DNA of 33,114 nucleotides from the NCBI GenBank assembly GCA_016873475.1, contig VGXI01000012.1, positions 1 through 33,114 of the forward strand. The letters run 5' to 3'. Source of the DNA: a bacterium (GTDB lineage Bacteria; Krumholzibacteriota; Krumholzibacteriia; JACNKJ01). The translations under genes and the position numbers were made by a program. This document shows, piece by piece, positions 1-7,107 of the stretch (position 1 is its first letter; every line of letters begins with the position of its first letter). The notes below the pieces were generated by a model. That model saw nothing but the letters and a program-made list of their open reading frames with translations. It did no database searches and was not told the DNA's origin.

Positions 1-83
1 CGCAGGGGGTGGTCCTTGGGGACCCGAGCCTCCAAGGGAACGTAGCTGAAGAACTCCTCGTGCCGATCGTCAGGACCACGCAT
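1..83 (-). CDS. IS5/IS1182-type transposase, N-terminal 27 codons (runs off the window)
   Basis: The minus strand from the ATG at 83-81 reads MRGPDDRHEEFF and then SYVPLEARVPKDHPLR before the window ends. The stretch FSYVPLEARVPKDHPLR is the characteristic beginning of a large group of DDE transposases (IS5/IS1182-like), where it precedes the N-terminal helical domain; the catalytic part would lie outside the window. A GAGGT sequence about 7 nt upstream of the ATG can serve as ribosome binding site. The gene points out of the window, and the region behind its start (84-167) looks like the terminal segment of the IS. Family assignment rests only on this N-terminal motif, so the exact IS group is uncertain. 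Confidence 0.72.
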   Translation of the reverse strand, partial: MRGPDDRHEEFFSYVPLEARVPKDHPL

Positions 84-167
84 GCCAGCTACCTCGCGGA
101 AGAATGGGGTAGCTCCCTTCAAGCACATTCAGCGGCCATCCGCACGGCCTTTTTCAGCACCCTGCTA
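1..167 (-). mobile_element. Terminal segment of an IS5/IS1182-like insertion sequence
   Basis: Behind the transposase start the plus strand carries TTTTTCAGCACCCTGCTAG (151-168), the type of sequence often seen at the tip of IS5/IS1182-like elements. It ends exactly where the homology of the neighbouring response-regulator fragment stops: that reading frame meets a TAG inside this tip. I therefore place the element border near 167. The other end and any target duplication are outside the window. The border is inferred from the loss of homology, not from a matched pair of inverted repeats. Confidence 0.55.
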
Positions 168-398
168 GGGCGCTTCAGCCAGCAGTCGGGGCAGCTCGTG
201 CAGGGTCTCCAGGCCCTCCATGTCGGGCAGAATGATGTCCAGGATCACGAGCGGGTACTCGCCGCGGCGAAACTCGGCGAGGCCGGGCTTCCCGTCGGCC
301 GCCGTACTCACCGCATAGCCCTCCAGGCTGAGCCGCTCGGCGAGCAGGCGGGAGAACTGGGCTCCCTCGAGGATACTGGCCCACGCGATTGCGTTCAT
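165..398 (-). pseudogene. Response-regulator receiver domain fragment, truncated at both ends
   Basis: The frame encodes the middle of a CheY-like receiver domain: QFSRLLAERLSLEGY, then AADGKPGLAEFRRGEYP, then VILDIILPDMEGLETLHEL. The D in VILDIILPD is the phosphoacceptor position. A full receiver is about 120 residues; here the first strand with its acidic pair (normally VDDE) is replaced by an unrelated stretch (ILEGAQF). The end, with the conserved Thr/Ser and Lys, is cut off by a TAG lying in the tip of the adjacent insertion sequence. No output domain follows. The fragment cannot fold as a working receiver and is best read as a remnant of a two-component regulator destroyed by insertions on both sides. 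The first ~12 residues after the ATG are probably not native. Confidence 0.7.
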
Positions 399-402
399 GC
401 CA

Positions 403-418
403 TAGGTTGTGCCGCGGA
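403..418 (+). repeat. Left terminal inverted repeat of the insertion sequence
   Basis: This 16-nt sequence matches the reverse complement of 1614-1629 at 15 of 16 positions; the mismatch is at the ninth base (G here, A there). Confidence 0.65.
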
Positions 419-469
419 AATTGTGTCAATCAGGTTCGCTCGGCTTCGCCCGCTGCCGATGGCCATCGT

Positions 470-488
470 CTCAGGTAGCGTACCTGAG
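470..488. repeat. Perfect 8-bp palindrome with 3-nt loop over the transposase stop codon
   Basis: CTCAGGTA, GCG, TACCTGAG. The transposase stop codon (471-473 on the minus strand) lies in the left arm. The hairpin could act as a transcript end, or as an IS-internal site for transposase or for blocking read-through. There is no T-run next to it on the minus strand, so an intrinsic terminator is not strongly supported. Confidence 0.5.
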
Positions 489-1577
489 TCGATGCCCGCG
501 GTTGATGCTCAGGGCCGGCGTCCTCTCGTCGCCTGTGTAGATTCGAACCCAAACCGGCTCGATCTCGATGCGGCTCGGGAACCGACGGGCCGCGAGCAGC
601 TCCGTAGCCGTATAGAGGTGGTCGGCCAGGCCCTTGAGCATCGCTGGGCTCTCCGGCGGGCCTTTCTCCCAGCGCCGCTTCACCAGGTTCCGCCAGACGA
701 GCAGGATCGCCAGCCGCAGCGAGGAACCGTTGCGCCGCTTCGACCAGGCGATCGTCTCCCGGCGGTGGTTCGCACTGCTATGGCGGATCAAGAGGTCCAG
801 CAAGTTGACCTCGAAGAGGGGGTTGTGCGTGTCCCGGCGCTCGGTCGACGAGGTCACCCGATGAACAGCCGAGCAGCCGAGCCCACGCAAGGCGCGCGGG
901 TAGGCCGGATGCTCGTCCGAGCGCAGCTGCAACCGCGCGCAGCACTTCGCCAGGATCTGCAGCAGGTCGCCCATGCCGCGCTCGATGGCCTTCGGGTCCG
1001 GTCGCCCGAGTTGGGCCTCGAGTTCAGCGCGTCGCCGCTTCTGGTCGGGTCGCATGCGGCCCTTACGCCGCAGCGGACTCGTCGTGAAGCCGAGGCCGAA
1101 GCTGGTCTCGACCTCGACGGCCAGGTTGTGGTGGAAGGGAAAGTACTGGCTGTACTCGAAGGACTCGAAGCCGTCGACGGCGACGGGGCCCTCGATCCGA
1201 CACTGCGCGAGCAGCTCCTGGTGGAGGAGCAGGCAGTGGCGTCCCAGACGCTCGAGCTGGCGATCGACGGTGCTGGGGGCGACGGCGAGCTCGCGGGCGA
1301 TCTGGCGGTTGGCCATGGCACCGACGGTCTTCATGAAGAGCTGGGGCAGGACGTCCGGGCGCTTGAGCCAGTAGCCAGTGCTGAAGGTCTGTGTACTGAA
1401 GCTGCGGCGGCAGGCCCGGCACTGGAAACGCTGGATGCGGTGAGGCCGGAGCTGTCGCCAGTAGTAGCCGTGGCGTTTCCAGGGCCAGTCGGCGGCGAAG
1501 TCGCGGTGATAGCGGCAGTTGGGATTGGGGCAGAAGGGCGGCTGCCAGGTGGCGTTCGGTGCAGGTAGCGTGAGCAT
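471..1577 (-). CDS. DDE transposase with N-terminal zinc ribbon (IS1/IS1595-like)
   Basis: The 368-aa protein starts MLTLPAPNATWQPPF. An N-terminal zinc ribbon is visible: CPNPNC near residue 15 and FQCRACRRSF near 50. A helix-turn-helix follows (NRQIARELAVAPSTVDRQL, about 90-110). A DDE-type core follows, with candidate acidic residues in VAVDGFESFEY, RSDEHPAYPRAL and NPLFEVNLLD. The protein is close to full length for this kind of transposase and has no internal stop. I chose the ATG at 1577 because the zinc ribbon begins just after it and the inverted repeat lies just upstream; no clear Shine-Dalgarno is visible. The same minus-strand frame stays open far upstream, but that part is only the shadow of the DUF5916 gene. 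Inverted repeats at 403 and 1629 bracket the gene. The family name is tentative. Confidence 0.8.
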   Translation of the reverse strand: MLTLPAPNATWQPPFCPNPNCRYHRDFAADWPWKRHGYYWRQLRPHRIQRFQCRACRRSFSTQTFSTGYWLKRPDVLPQLFMKTVGAMANRQIARELAVAPSTVDRQLERLGRHCLLLHQELLAQCRIEGPVAVDGFESFEYSQYFPFHHNLAVEVETSFGLGFTTSPLRRKGRMRPDQKRRRAELEAQLGRPDPKAIERGMGDLLQILAKCCARLQLRSDEHPAYPRALRGLGCSAVHRVTSSTERRDTHNPLFEVNLLDLLIRHSSANHRRETIAWSKRRNGSSLRLAILLVWRNLVKRRWEKGPPESPAMLKGLADHLYTATELLAARRFPSRIEIEPVWVRIYTGDERTPALSINRGHRLRYAT

Positions 1578-1613
1578 GCCCGGGCAGGGGCAGCTGCCGT
1601 ACCAGGCACACTC

Positions 1614-1629
1614 TCCGCGGTACAACCTA
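1614..1629 (-). repeat. Right terminal inverted repeat of the insertion sequence
   Basis: The reverse complement of this 16-nt stretch matches 403-418 at 15 of 16 positions. Outside it the flanking sequences no longer agree. Confidence 0.65.
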
Positions 1630-1676
1630 CAACTTTGACCGAACCCTCGCGCGCGGCGGCTTGTCTCACTCTCGTT

Positions 1677-1702
1677 GGGCGCCCTGAAACCCCGCGGCGC
1701 CC
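1677..1702. repeat. 7-bp inverted repeat upstream of the DUF5916 gene
   Basis: GGGCGCC (1677-1683) and GGCGCCC (1696-1702) are exact complements separated by 12 nt. The repeat lies between the insertion sequence and the DUF5916 start. It has no T-tail. It may be an operator or simply a GC-rich chance hairpin. Confidence 0.3.
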
Positions 1703-1754
1703 TCTGCGCTAGGTGCCGGCGGCTTCCCCGCCACCCCCGCTCGAGAGGTCCCTG

Positions 1755-4421
1755 ATGCGACGTCTGCTCCCCCTTGCTGCGGCCGTCCTCCTGCCTGTTC
1801 TCGTGGAGACGATCCCCGCCAAACCCATCGACCCCGGCCTGCCCAGCCGCTACCCCCGCCGCAGCTACGAGACCCAGCACTGCGGCAGCGGCTGCCCGAA
1901 GCTCGACGGCCGGCTCGACGACGCCTGCTGGAGTCTCGTCGAATGGGCGAGCGACTTCGTCCAGTGGCAGCCGGACGCGGGCCAGGCGCCCAGCCAGCAG
2001 ACGGCCTTCAAGGTCCTCTTCGACGACGAGCATCTCTACCTCGCCTATCGGGCCTTCGACTCCGATCCGGGGCGCATCGAACGCCAGCTCGCCCGCCGCG
2101 ACTGGTTCCCCGGCGACTGGGTCGAGGTCAACATCGACAGCTACAACGACCACCGCACGGCCTACTCCTTCACCGCCAGCGTCTCGGGCGTGCGCGGCGA
2201 CGAGTTCATCTCCCAGGACGGCGATCACTGGGACGGCAGCTGGGACCCGATCTGGGACTTCCGGACTGCCATCGACGACCAGGGCTGGACGGCCGAGGTG
2301 CGCATCCCGCTCAGCCAGCTCCGCTATCAACCGCAATCCGAGCAGACCTGGGGCCTCCAGGTGCAGCGGCGCCTCTTCCGGGAGGAGGAGCGCTCGCTCT
2401 GGCAGCCGAAGAGCAGGGAAGAGCCGGGCTGGGTGAGCCGCTTCGGCGAGCTGCGCGGCCTCGTCGGCCTGCCCGTCCAGCGGCGCATCGAGCTGATGCC
2501 CTACGCGGTCACCCGTCAGGAGCGCTTCGGTGCCGAGGCGGGCAATCCCTTCACCGACGGCCACGAAGGGAAGCTCGCCGGCGGCCTCGACGGCAAGCTC
2601 GGCGTGAGCAGCAATCTCACCCTCGACTTCACGGTCAATCCCGACTTCGGCCAGGTGGAGGCCGACCCCTCGCAGCTCAACCTGAGCGAGTTCGAGACCT
2701 TCTTCCAGGAGCGGCGGCCCTTCTTCATCGAGGGCAGTGACATCTTCCGCTACAGCGTCGCCCCGGCGATGACCAACGGCCGCAACACGAACGACATCCT
2801 CTTCCATTCCCGGCGCATCGGCCGCCAGCCCGCCTGGCCCGGGTGGACGCGCGACTACCCGGAGCATCTCGAGCTGCCCGAGGCGAGTACCATTCTCGGC
2901 GCGGCCAAGCTGACGGGGAAGACCGCCGGCGGCTGGTCGCTCGGGGTGCTCGAGAGCGTCACCGCCGCCGAGCGGGCGCGGGGCGCGACGGACGGCACCC
3001 AGCGCGAGGTGCCCGTCGAGCCCGGCACGAACTGGTTCGCCGGGCGCCTGCAGAAGGACTTCCGCCGCGGCGACACGCAGGTCGGCGGCATGCTGACCGC
3101 CGTGAACCGCCACGCCGACCCCGGCCTCGAGTTCATGCACCGGCAGGCCTATGCCGGCGGCCTCGACTTCTACAGCACGCTCTGGAACCGCGAGTGGCGC
3201 GTCAGCGCGAACCTGCTTGCGAGCGATGTACGGGGCGACTCGCTGGCGATCGCCCTCACGCAGCGCTCCTCGGCGCGCTACTTCCAGCGGCCGGACAATG
3301 AAACGTCGGACTTCGATCCCCAGCGCCGACACCTGGCCGGGCACGCAGGGTCGCTGCGCTTCGGCCGCTTCAAGTCGACGGGCTGGCGCTTCGAGACGCA
3401 GGTCGGCTGGCGCTCGCCGGGCTTCGAGATCAACGACCTCGGCTATCAGCGCGAGGCGGACATCATCAACCAGAGCACCTGGCTCGGCTGGGCGGCCCAG
3501 CCCTGCGGGCCGCTGCGCCGCCTCGGCATCAACACGAATCAGTGGCACGACTTCGATTTCGGCGGCACGCGCCTGCGCCGGATGGCGAACCTGAATGCGA
3601 ACCTGGAGTTCCGGAACAACATGTCGATGGGCCTGGGCGCAACGCGCGCCGGCGAGTCCATCTCCAACAGCACCCTGCGCGGCGGCCCGGCCTTCCGCCA
3701 CCCCGGCGAGGTCGAGTTGAACTGCTGGTTCAACTCGGATCACCGAGCGCGCGTCGGCGCCCACGCGGGCCTCTACTTGAATTTCGACGCTGCCGATGCG
3801 GCTGCCTATCGCAGCTACTGGTTCAGTCTCAATGCGAAGCCGAGCAACGCGCTCCAGCTCAGCATGAGCCCGGAGTACTCGCGCTACGAAACGGAGCTGC
3901 AGTACGTCGGCGGGACCCGCTTCGGCGGCGAACCTCGCTACCTCTTCGCCGACCTCGACCAGGAGACGGTGGCGCTCACCCTGCGCGCCGACTACGCGAT
4001 GAGCCCGAACCTGACCCTGCAGGTCTACGGCTCGCCCTTCGTGACCGCCGGGCACTACGGCGATTTCAAACGCATCACCGATCCGCGCGCCGAGCGCTTC
4101 GCCGATCGCTACCACAGCTTCGCCGGCGCTGAGATCGTCTACGACGCGAGCGAGGGCGGCTACCTCGTCGACGAGGATGTGGACGGCGGCACCGACTACC
4201 GGATCGGCAACCCCGACTTCAACTACCGCGACTTCAACTCGAACGTCGTGCTGCGCTGGGAGTACAGCCCGGGCTCGCTGCTCTACCTCGTCTGGAGCCA
4301 GTCGCGCAGCGACGTCGTCGGCCGCGGCCGCCTGAGCTACGCGGACGACCTCGACGCCCTCTTCCGCGTCAGAGGGCACGACGTCTTCCTGCTCAAGGTG
4401 AGCAAGTGGCTCAGCCTCTAG
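1755..4421 (+). CDS. DUF5916 protein with N-terminal CBM9-like domain, probably outer-membrane
   Basis: The 888-aa protein begins MRRLLPLAAAVLLPVL, a signal peptide. Residues ~35-215 resemble a family 9 carbohydrate-binding (CBM9/DOMON-like) sandwich: KLDGRLDDACW at the start, then FDDEHLYLAYRAFDSDP and WTAEVRIPLSQLRY. From about 240 to the end it fits DUF5916, including the family signature near 320, ERRPFFIEGSDIF. This family is usually 700-900 residues, and its long C-terminal part is predicted as an outer-membrane-type beta barrel; many alternating aromatic strands support that here. I chose the ATG at 1755, with GAGAGG 7 nt upstream, because the signal peptide starts there. The substrate is unknown; the family is common in FCB bacteria and is often proposed to handle glycans or peptides at the surface. 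It appears monocistronic. Confidence 0.85.
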   Translation: MRRLLPLAAAVLLPVLVETIPAKPIDPGLPSRYPRRSYETQHCGSGCPKLDGRLDDACWSLVEWASDFVQWQPDAGQAPSQQTAFKVLFDDEHLYLAYRAFDSDPGRIERQLARRDWFPGDWVEVNIDSYNDHRTAYSFTASVSGVRGDEFISQDGDHWDGSWDPIWDFRTAIDDQGWTAEVRIPLSQLRYQPQSEQTWGLQVQRRLFREEERSLWQPKSREEPGWVSRFGELRGLVGLPVQRRIELMPYAVTRQERFGAEAGNPFTDGHEGKLAGGLDGKLGVSSNLTLDFTVNPDFGQVEADPSQLNLSEFETFFQERRPFFIEGSDIFRYSVAPAMTNGRNTNDILFHSRRIGRQPAWPGWTRDYPEHLELPEASTILGAAKLTGKTAGGWSLGVLESVTAAERARGATDGTQREVPVEPGTNWFAGRLQKDFRRGDTQVGGMLTAVNRHADPGLEFMHRQAYAGGLDFYSTLWNREWRVSANLLASDVRGDSLAIALTQRSSARYFQRPDNETSDFDPQRRHLAGHAGSLRFGRFKSTGWRFETQVGWRSPGFEINDLGYQREADIINQSTWLGWAAQPCGPLRRLGINTNQWHDFDFGGTRLRRMANLNANLEFRNNMSMGLGATRAGESISNSTLRGGPAFRHPGEVELNCWFNSDHRARVGAHAGLYLNFDAADAAAYRSYWFSLNAKPSNALQLSMSPEYSRYETELQYVGGTRFGGEPRYLFADLDQETVALTLRADYAMSPNLTLQVYGSPFVTAGHYGDFKRITDPRAERFADRYHSFAGAEIVYDASEGGYLVDEDVDGGTDYRIGNPDFNYRDFNSNVVLRWEYSPGSLLYLVWSQSRSDVVGRGRLSYADDLDALFRVRGHDVFLLKVSKWLSL

Positions 4422-4426
4422 CTTGA

Positions 4427-4687
4427 CCCGCGGCGCTCTGGCGGGAGATCTTCCCGGACGCGCCCCGGCACAACCAGCCCGAGCGGGACATCTGGCGCAA
4501 GCTATCCGTGCAGCGAGAGCTGTTTCTCGCCGCCCTCGGCTGCCCGAAGCTCAATCTGCAAGTGCGGGCCGCGAACATCGGCGCGGTCGCCTTCTACAAA
4601 CGCTTGGGATTCACCATCGAGGAGCGCGTGAGCCTGGGCAAGCGCCTTGCTTCATCAGGAACTGACGAGATGGACCGTCAGGAGTAA
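4427..4687 (+). pseudogene. GNAT acetyltransferase remnant with internal deletion and no start
   Basis: The frame between the TGA at 4424 and the TAA at 4685 reads ALWREIFPDAPRHN, PERDIWRKLSVQRELFL, then directly AALGCPKLNLQVRAAN, VAFYKRLGF and EERVSLGKRL. The first part is the N-terminal helix region of a GNAT enzyme and the second is its C-terminal third. About 50 residues that normally lie between them are missing: the central strands and motif A, the R/Q-X-X-G-X-G/A acetyl-CoA loop. There is no ATG in frame at the front; a GTG at 4508 could start only a 59-residue stub. It sits two bases before the ggt start, and the AGGAG of ggt lies over its final codons, so its tail survives as leader for ggt. 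Confidence 0.7.
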
Positions 4688-4689
4688 CC

Positions 4690-6282
4690 ATGGACCCCTC
4701 ATCGCTCTCCTGGGAACAGCCCTACTCTTCCCGGCGGGAGCCCGTGCTCGCGCGCAATGTGCTGGCGACGAGCCAGCCCCTCGCCGTGCAGGCCGGCCTC
4801 GAGATGCTGCAGGAAGGCGGCAACGCCGTGGACGCCGCCCTCGCCGCGGCCATCGCCCTCACGGTGGTCGAACCGACCTCGAACGGGCTCGGCAGCGACG
4901 CCTTCGCCCTCGTCTGGACCGGCGAGCACCTGCACGGCATCAACGGATCGGGCCGCTCGCCCGCGGCCTGGAGTCCCGTTCGTTTCAGCGGGCGGGAGAA
5001 GATGCCCGAGCTGGGCTGGGACGCTGTCACGGTGCCCGGCGCCGTGCACTGCTGGGTCGCGCTCGCCGAGCGCTTCGGCCGGCTGCCCTTCGCCCAGCTC
5101 TTCGGTCCAGCCCTGCGCTACGCTCGCGAGGGCTGGCTCGTCCCGCCCGTGACGGCGGCGGCCTGGGCGCGCGCCGCCGAGCGCTTCCGCGACTTCCCCG
5201 AGTTCGGCGCCGCCTTCCTGCCCGGCGGGCGGGCGCCGGGTCCCGGCGAGCGCTTCCGCTGTCCCGAGCAGGCGGACACGCTGCGGCGCATCGCCGAGAG
5301 CCGCGGCGAGGCCTTCTACCGCGGCGAGGTGGCGGGGCGCATCGTCGCCGCCTCGCGCGCCGGCGGCGGCGCGCTGGTCGCCGAGGATCTCGCGCGCCAC
5401 GAATCCGAGTGGGTGAAGCCGCTGCAGATGGACTACCACGGGGTAGGCGTGCACACGCTGCCTCCGAATAGCCAGGGCATCGCCGTCCTGCTCGCGCTCG
5501 GGATGCTGCGCCATCTCGAGCCGCAGCGGCATCCGGTGGACTCGGCCGCGGCCGTGCATCTGCAGGTCGAAGCGATGCGCTCCTCGCTCAACCTCCTCCA
5601 CGGGCTCGTCGCCGATCCGGACCACATGAGCATCGAGCCCATGAGCCTGCTGGACGACGGCCTGCTCGAGCGCTGGGCCGAAGAGATCGATCGCGAGCGC
5701 GCAAGCGAGCGCGAGCTGGGCATCCCGGGGCCGGGCGGAACGGTCACCCTCGCCTGCGCCGACGCCAGCGGGATGATGGTCTCCTTCATCCAGTCCAACT
5801 ACATGGGCTTCGGCTCGGGGGTGGTCGTGCCGGGCACGGGCATCGCGCTGCAGAACCGCGGCGCCGGCTTCACGCTGAAGCCGCGCCACCCGAACGCGGT
5901 GGCCGGCGGCAAGCGCCCCTTCCACACGCTGATGCCGAGCTTCGTGACCAGCGAAGGCCGACCCTTGATGAGCCTGGGTTTCATGGGCGGGCCGATGCAG
6001 CCGCAGGGGCAGCTCCAGATGCTACTGCGCGTGATCGACTACGGTCAGAACCCCCAGGCCGCCGCCGACGCGCCGCGCTGGCAGCTGCTCGCCGACGGCC
6101 GGCTCGCCCTCGAGGAGGGCTTCGACCCGGCGGCCGCCGATGCGCTGGCCGCGCGCGGGCACTTCATCGTGCGGAACCGTCCGCCGCGCGACTTCGGCGG
6201 CGCGCAGGCGGTACTGCGCCTGGCCGACGGCTACTGCGCGGCCTCCGATCCGCGCAAGGAGGGTCAGGCCGGCGGCTTCTAG
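4690..6282 (+). CDS. ggt: Gamma-glutamyltransferase family protein
   Basis: The 530-aa protein is of the Ntn-hydrolase gamma-glutamyltranspeptidase family, which cleaves gamma-glutamyl bonds (glutathione and similar) after self-cleavage into two subunits. N-terminal family motifs are GGNAVDAALAAAIAL and EPTSNGLGSDAFAL, followed by VPGAVHCW. The predicted cleavage and nucleophile threonine is in GGTVTL, about residue 351. After it come QSNYMGFGSGVVVPGTGI and FHTLMPSFV, typical of the small subunit. There is no signal peptide, unlike the classical periplasmic enzyme, so this copy may act in the cytoplasm or be exported in another way. The start is set by AGGAG six bases before the ATG, overlapping the tail of the GNAT remnant. 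The exact substrate is unknown; the subfamily with QSNYMGFGSG is broad. Confidence 0.9.
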   Translation: MDPSSLSWEQPYSSRREPVLARNVLATSQPLAVQAGLEMLQEGGNAVDAALAAAIALTVVEPTSNGLGSDAFALVWTGEHLHGINGSGRSPAAWSPVRFSGREKMPELGWDAVTVPGAVHCWVALAERFGRLPFAQLFGPALRYAREGWLVPPVTAAAWARAAERFRDFPEFGAAFLPGGRAPGPGERFRCPEQADTLRRIAESRGEAFYRGEVAGRIVAASRAGGGALVAEDLARHESEWVKPLQMDYHGVGVHTLPPNSQGIAVLLALGMLRHLEPQRHPVDSAAAVHLQVEAMRSSLNLLHGLVADPDHMSIEPMSLLDDGLLERWAEEIDRERASERELGIPGPGGTVTLACADASGMMVSFIQSNYMGFGSGVVVPGTGIALQNRGAGFTLKPRHPNAVAGGKRPFHTLMPSFVTSEGRPLMSLGFMGGPMQPQGQLQMLLRVIDYGQNPQAAADAPRWQLLADGRLALEEGFDPAAADALAARGHFIVRNRPPRDFGGAQAVLRLADGYCAASDPRKEGQAGGF

Positions 6283-6361
6283 GCGCGCGCCACCGGGCGC
6301 CGGCGCCGACCTGGGTCGCCGCGGCGCTGGTGACCCTGACTCCCGGCCCTTGATCGGCAGG

Positions 6362-6385
6362 GGGAGTTGCCACGTGGAAACTCCC
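6362..6385. repeat. 7-bp hairpin in the ggt-DinB gap
   Basis: GGGAGTT (6362-6368) and AACTCCC (6379-6385) are exact complements, and the loop itself contains the palindrome CCACGTGG. It stands 80 nt after the ggt stop without a T-run, so it may slow or end ggt transcription (Rho-assisted) or be an operator of the next gene. Confidence 0.35.
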
Positions 6386-6398
6386 ACCTCCGGCCGGC

Positions 6399-6427
6399 TT
6401 GTGGCGGGCCGCCCAGTCCTCCATACT
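6399..6427 (+). promoter_or_regulatory. Candidate sigma70-type promoter of the DinB-family gene
   Basis: TTGTGG (6399-6404), 17-bp spacer, CATACT (6422-6427). This gives a 5' leader of about 30 nt before the AGGAGG and ATG of the DinB gene. The match is moderate (3 of 6 and 4 of 6). Confidence 0.4.
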
Positions 6428-6462
6428 TCGCGCATTCCGACTTGCCGCACAGGAGGACTGCG

Positions 6463-6990
6463 ATGAGCGCGCTCTGGACACACCGCCCGGCCGCCGACGA
6501 GCACCCGGCCTACTACGCGCGCTACGTCGAGCGCGTCGAGGTCGGCAAGCCGCCGGCGGTCTTCGGCCGGCAGCTCGCGCAGACCCTCTCCCTGCTCGAG
6601 AGCATCTCGGAGGCGCAGGCGCTGACCCGCTACGCGCCGGGCAAGTGGAGCATCAAGGAGGTGCTGGGGCACATTGCGGACAGCGAGCGCATCCTGGCAA
6701 TGCGCGCGCTCTGCATCGCCCGCGGCGAGCGGGCCGAGCTGCCCGGCTTCGACGAGAACGCCTATGTGGCGGCGGCCGGCTTCGACGCCCGCCCCTGGAG
6801 CGCGCTGCGCGAGGAGCTGCGCCGCGTCCGCGAGGCGACGATTGCGCTCTTCGACGGCTTCACGGCCGAGCAGCTCCAGCGCCGCGGCCGCGCGAACCAG
6901 GGCGAGTTCAGCGTGCGCGCCCTCGGCTGGATCATCGCCGGGCACGAGGCGCACCACCTGGCCGTGCTCCGCGCGCGCTATCTCGGCTAG
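6463..6990 (+). CDS. DinB-family four-helix metal-binding protein
   Basis: The 175-aa protein has the DinB/YfiT fold signatures. APGKWSIKEVLGHIADSER puts the first metal-ligand histidine at about residue 70, and GHEAHHLAVL near 160-169 supplies the others. These proteins form a four-helix bundle with a divalent metal held by three histidines. Members act as thiol transferases (bacillithiol or mycothiol S-transferases) or have unknown roles after damage; the substrate cannot be told from the sequence. A perfect AGGAGG six bases before the ATG at 6463 fixes the start. A second DinB-superfamily protein (DUF1572) lies on the other side of the protease gene. Confidence 0.85.
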   Translation: MSALWTHRPAADEHPAYYARYVERVEVGKPPAVFGRQLAQTLSLLESISEAQALTRYAPGKWSIKEVLGHIADSERILAMRALCIARGERAELPGFDENAYVAAAGFDARPWSALREELRRVREATIALFDGFTAEQLQRRGRANQGEFSVRALGWIIAGHEAHHLAVLRARYLG

Positions 6991-7020
6991 TCCGGTCCGA
7001 AACCAAGCGCGCAGGCGCGC

Positions 7021-7049
7021 TTGGGCGCGGCCCACACATGGCTTATAAT
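7021..7049 (+). promoter_or_regulatory. Sigma70-type promoter of the subtilase gene
   Basis: TTGGGC (7021-7026), 17-bp spacer, consensus TATAAT (7044-7049). The expected start of transcription is near 7056, about 50 nt before the ATG at 7108. A perfect -10 hexamer stands out in such GC-rich DNA. Confidence 0.65.
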
Positions 7050-7107
7050 AGAGCCCACCACCCTCTACGCCGGGGCCCGCCCGCCCGGCCTCCGACTCGA
7101 GGACGCC

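Larger units (their letters stand above)
403..1629 (-). mobile_element. Insertion sequence of about 1.23 kb with terminal inverted repeats and one transposase gene
   Basis: The left end (403-418) and the reverse complement of the right end (1614-1629) agree at 15 of 16 positions, starting TAGGTTGT and continuing CCGCGGA. Similarity continues weakly inward (TGTG). One minus-strand gene, a DDE transposase with a zinc ribbon, fills the interior. I could not find a convincing target-site duplication in the flanks (…TCATGCCA on the left, CAACTTTG… on the right), so the insertion may be old, or flanking DNA may have been rearranged. The family is probably near IS1/IS1595 but is not certain. Confidence 0.65.

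Noticed and set aside
9-1568. Plus-strand frame of about 519 codons across the IS region
   Set aside because: It runs antisense to two transposase genes and the response-regulator fragment and has no domain.
395-1640. Target-site duplication around the insertion sequence
   Set aside because: The flanks TCATGCCA and CAACTTTG show no duplicated sequence of 4-9 bp at the predicted borders.
1578-4379. Upstream extension of the minus-strand transposase frame
   Set aside because: It lies wholly opposite the DUF5916 gene and beyond the inverted repeat; the zinc ribbon shows that the protein starts near 1577.
4423-4665. 80-codon plus-strand frame after the DUF5916 stop
   Set aside because: It is in a different frame from the GNAT remnant; the GNAT frame has family motifs, this one has none.
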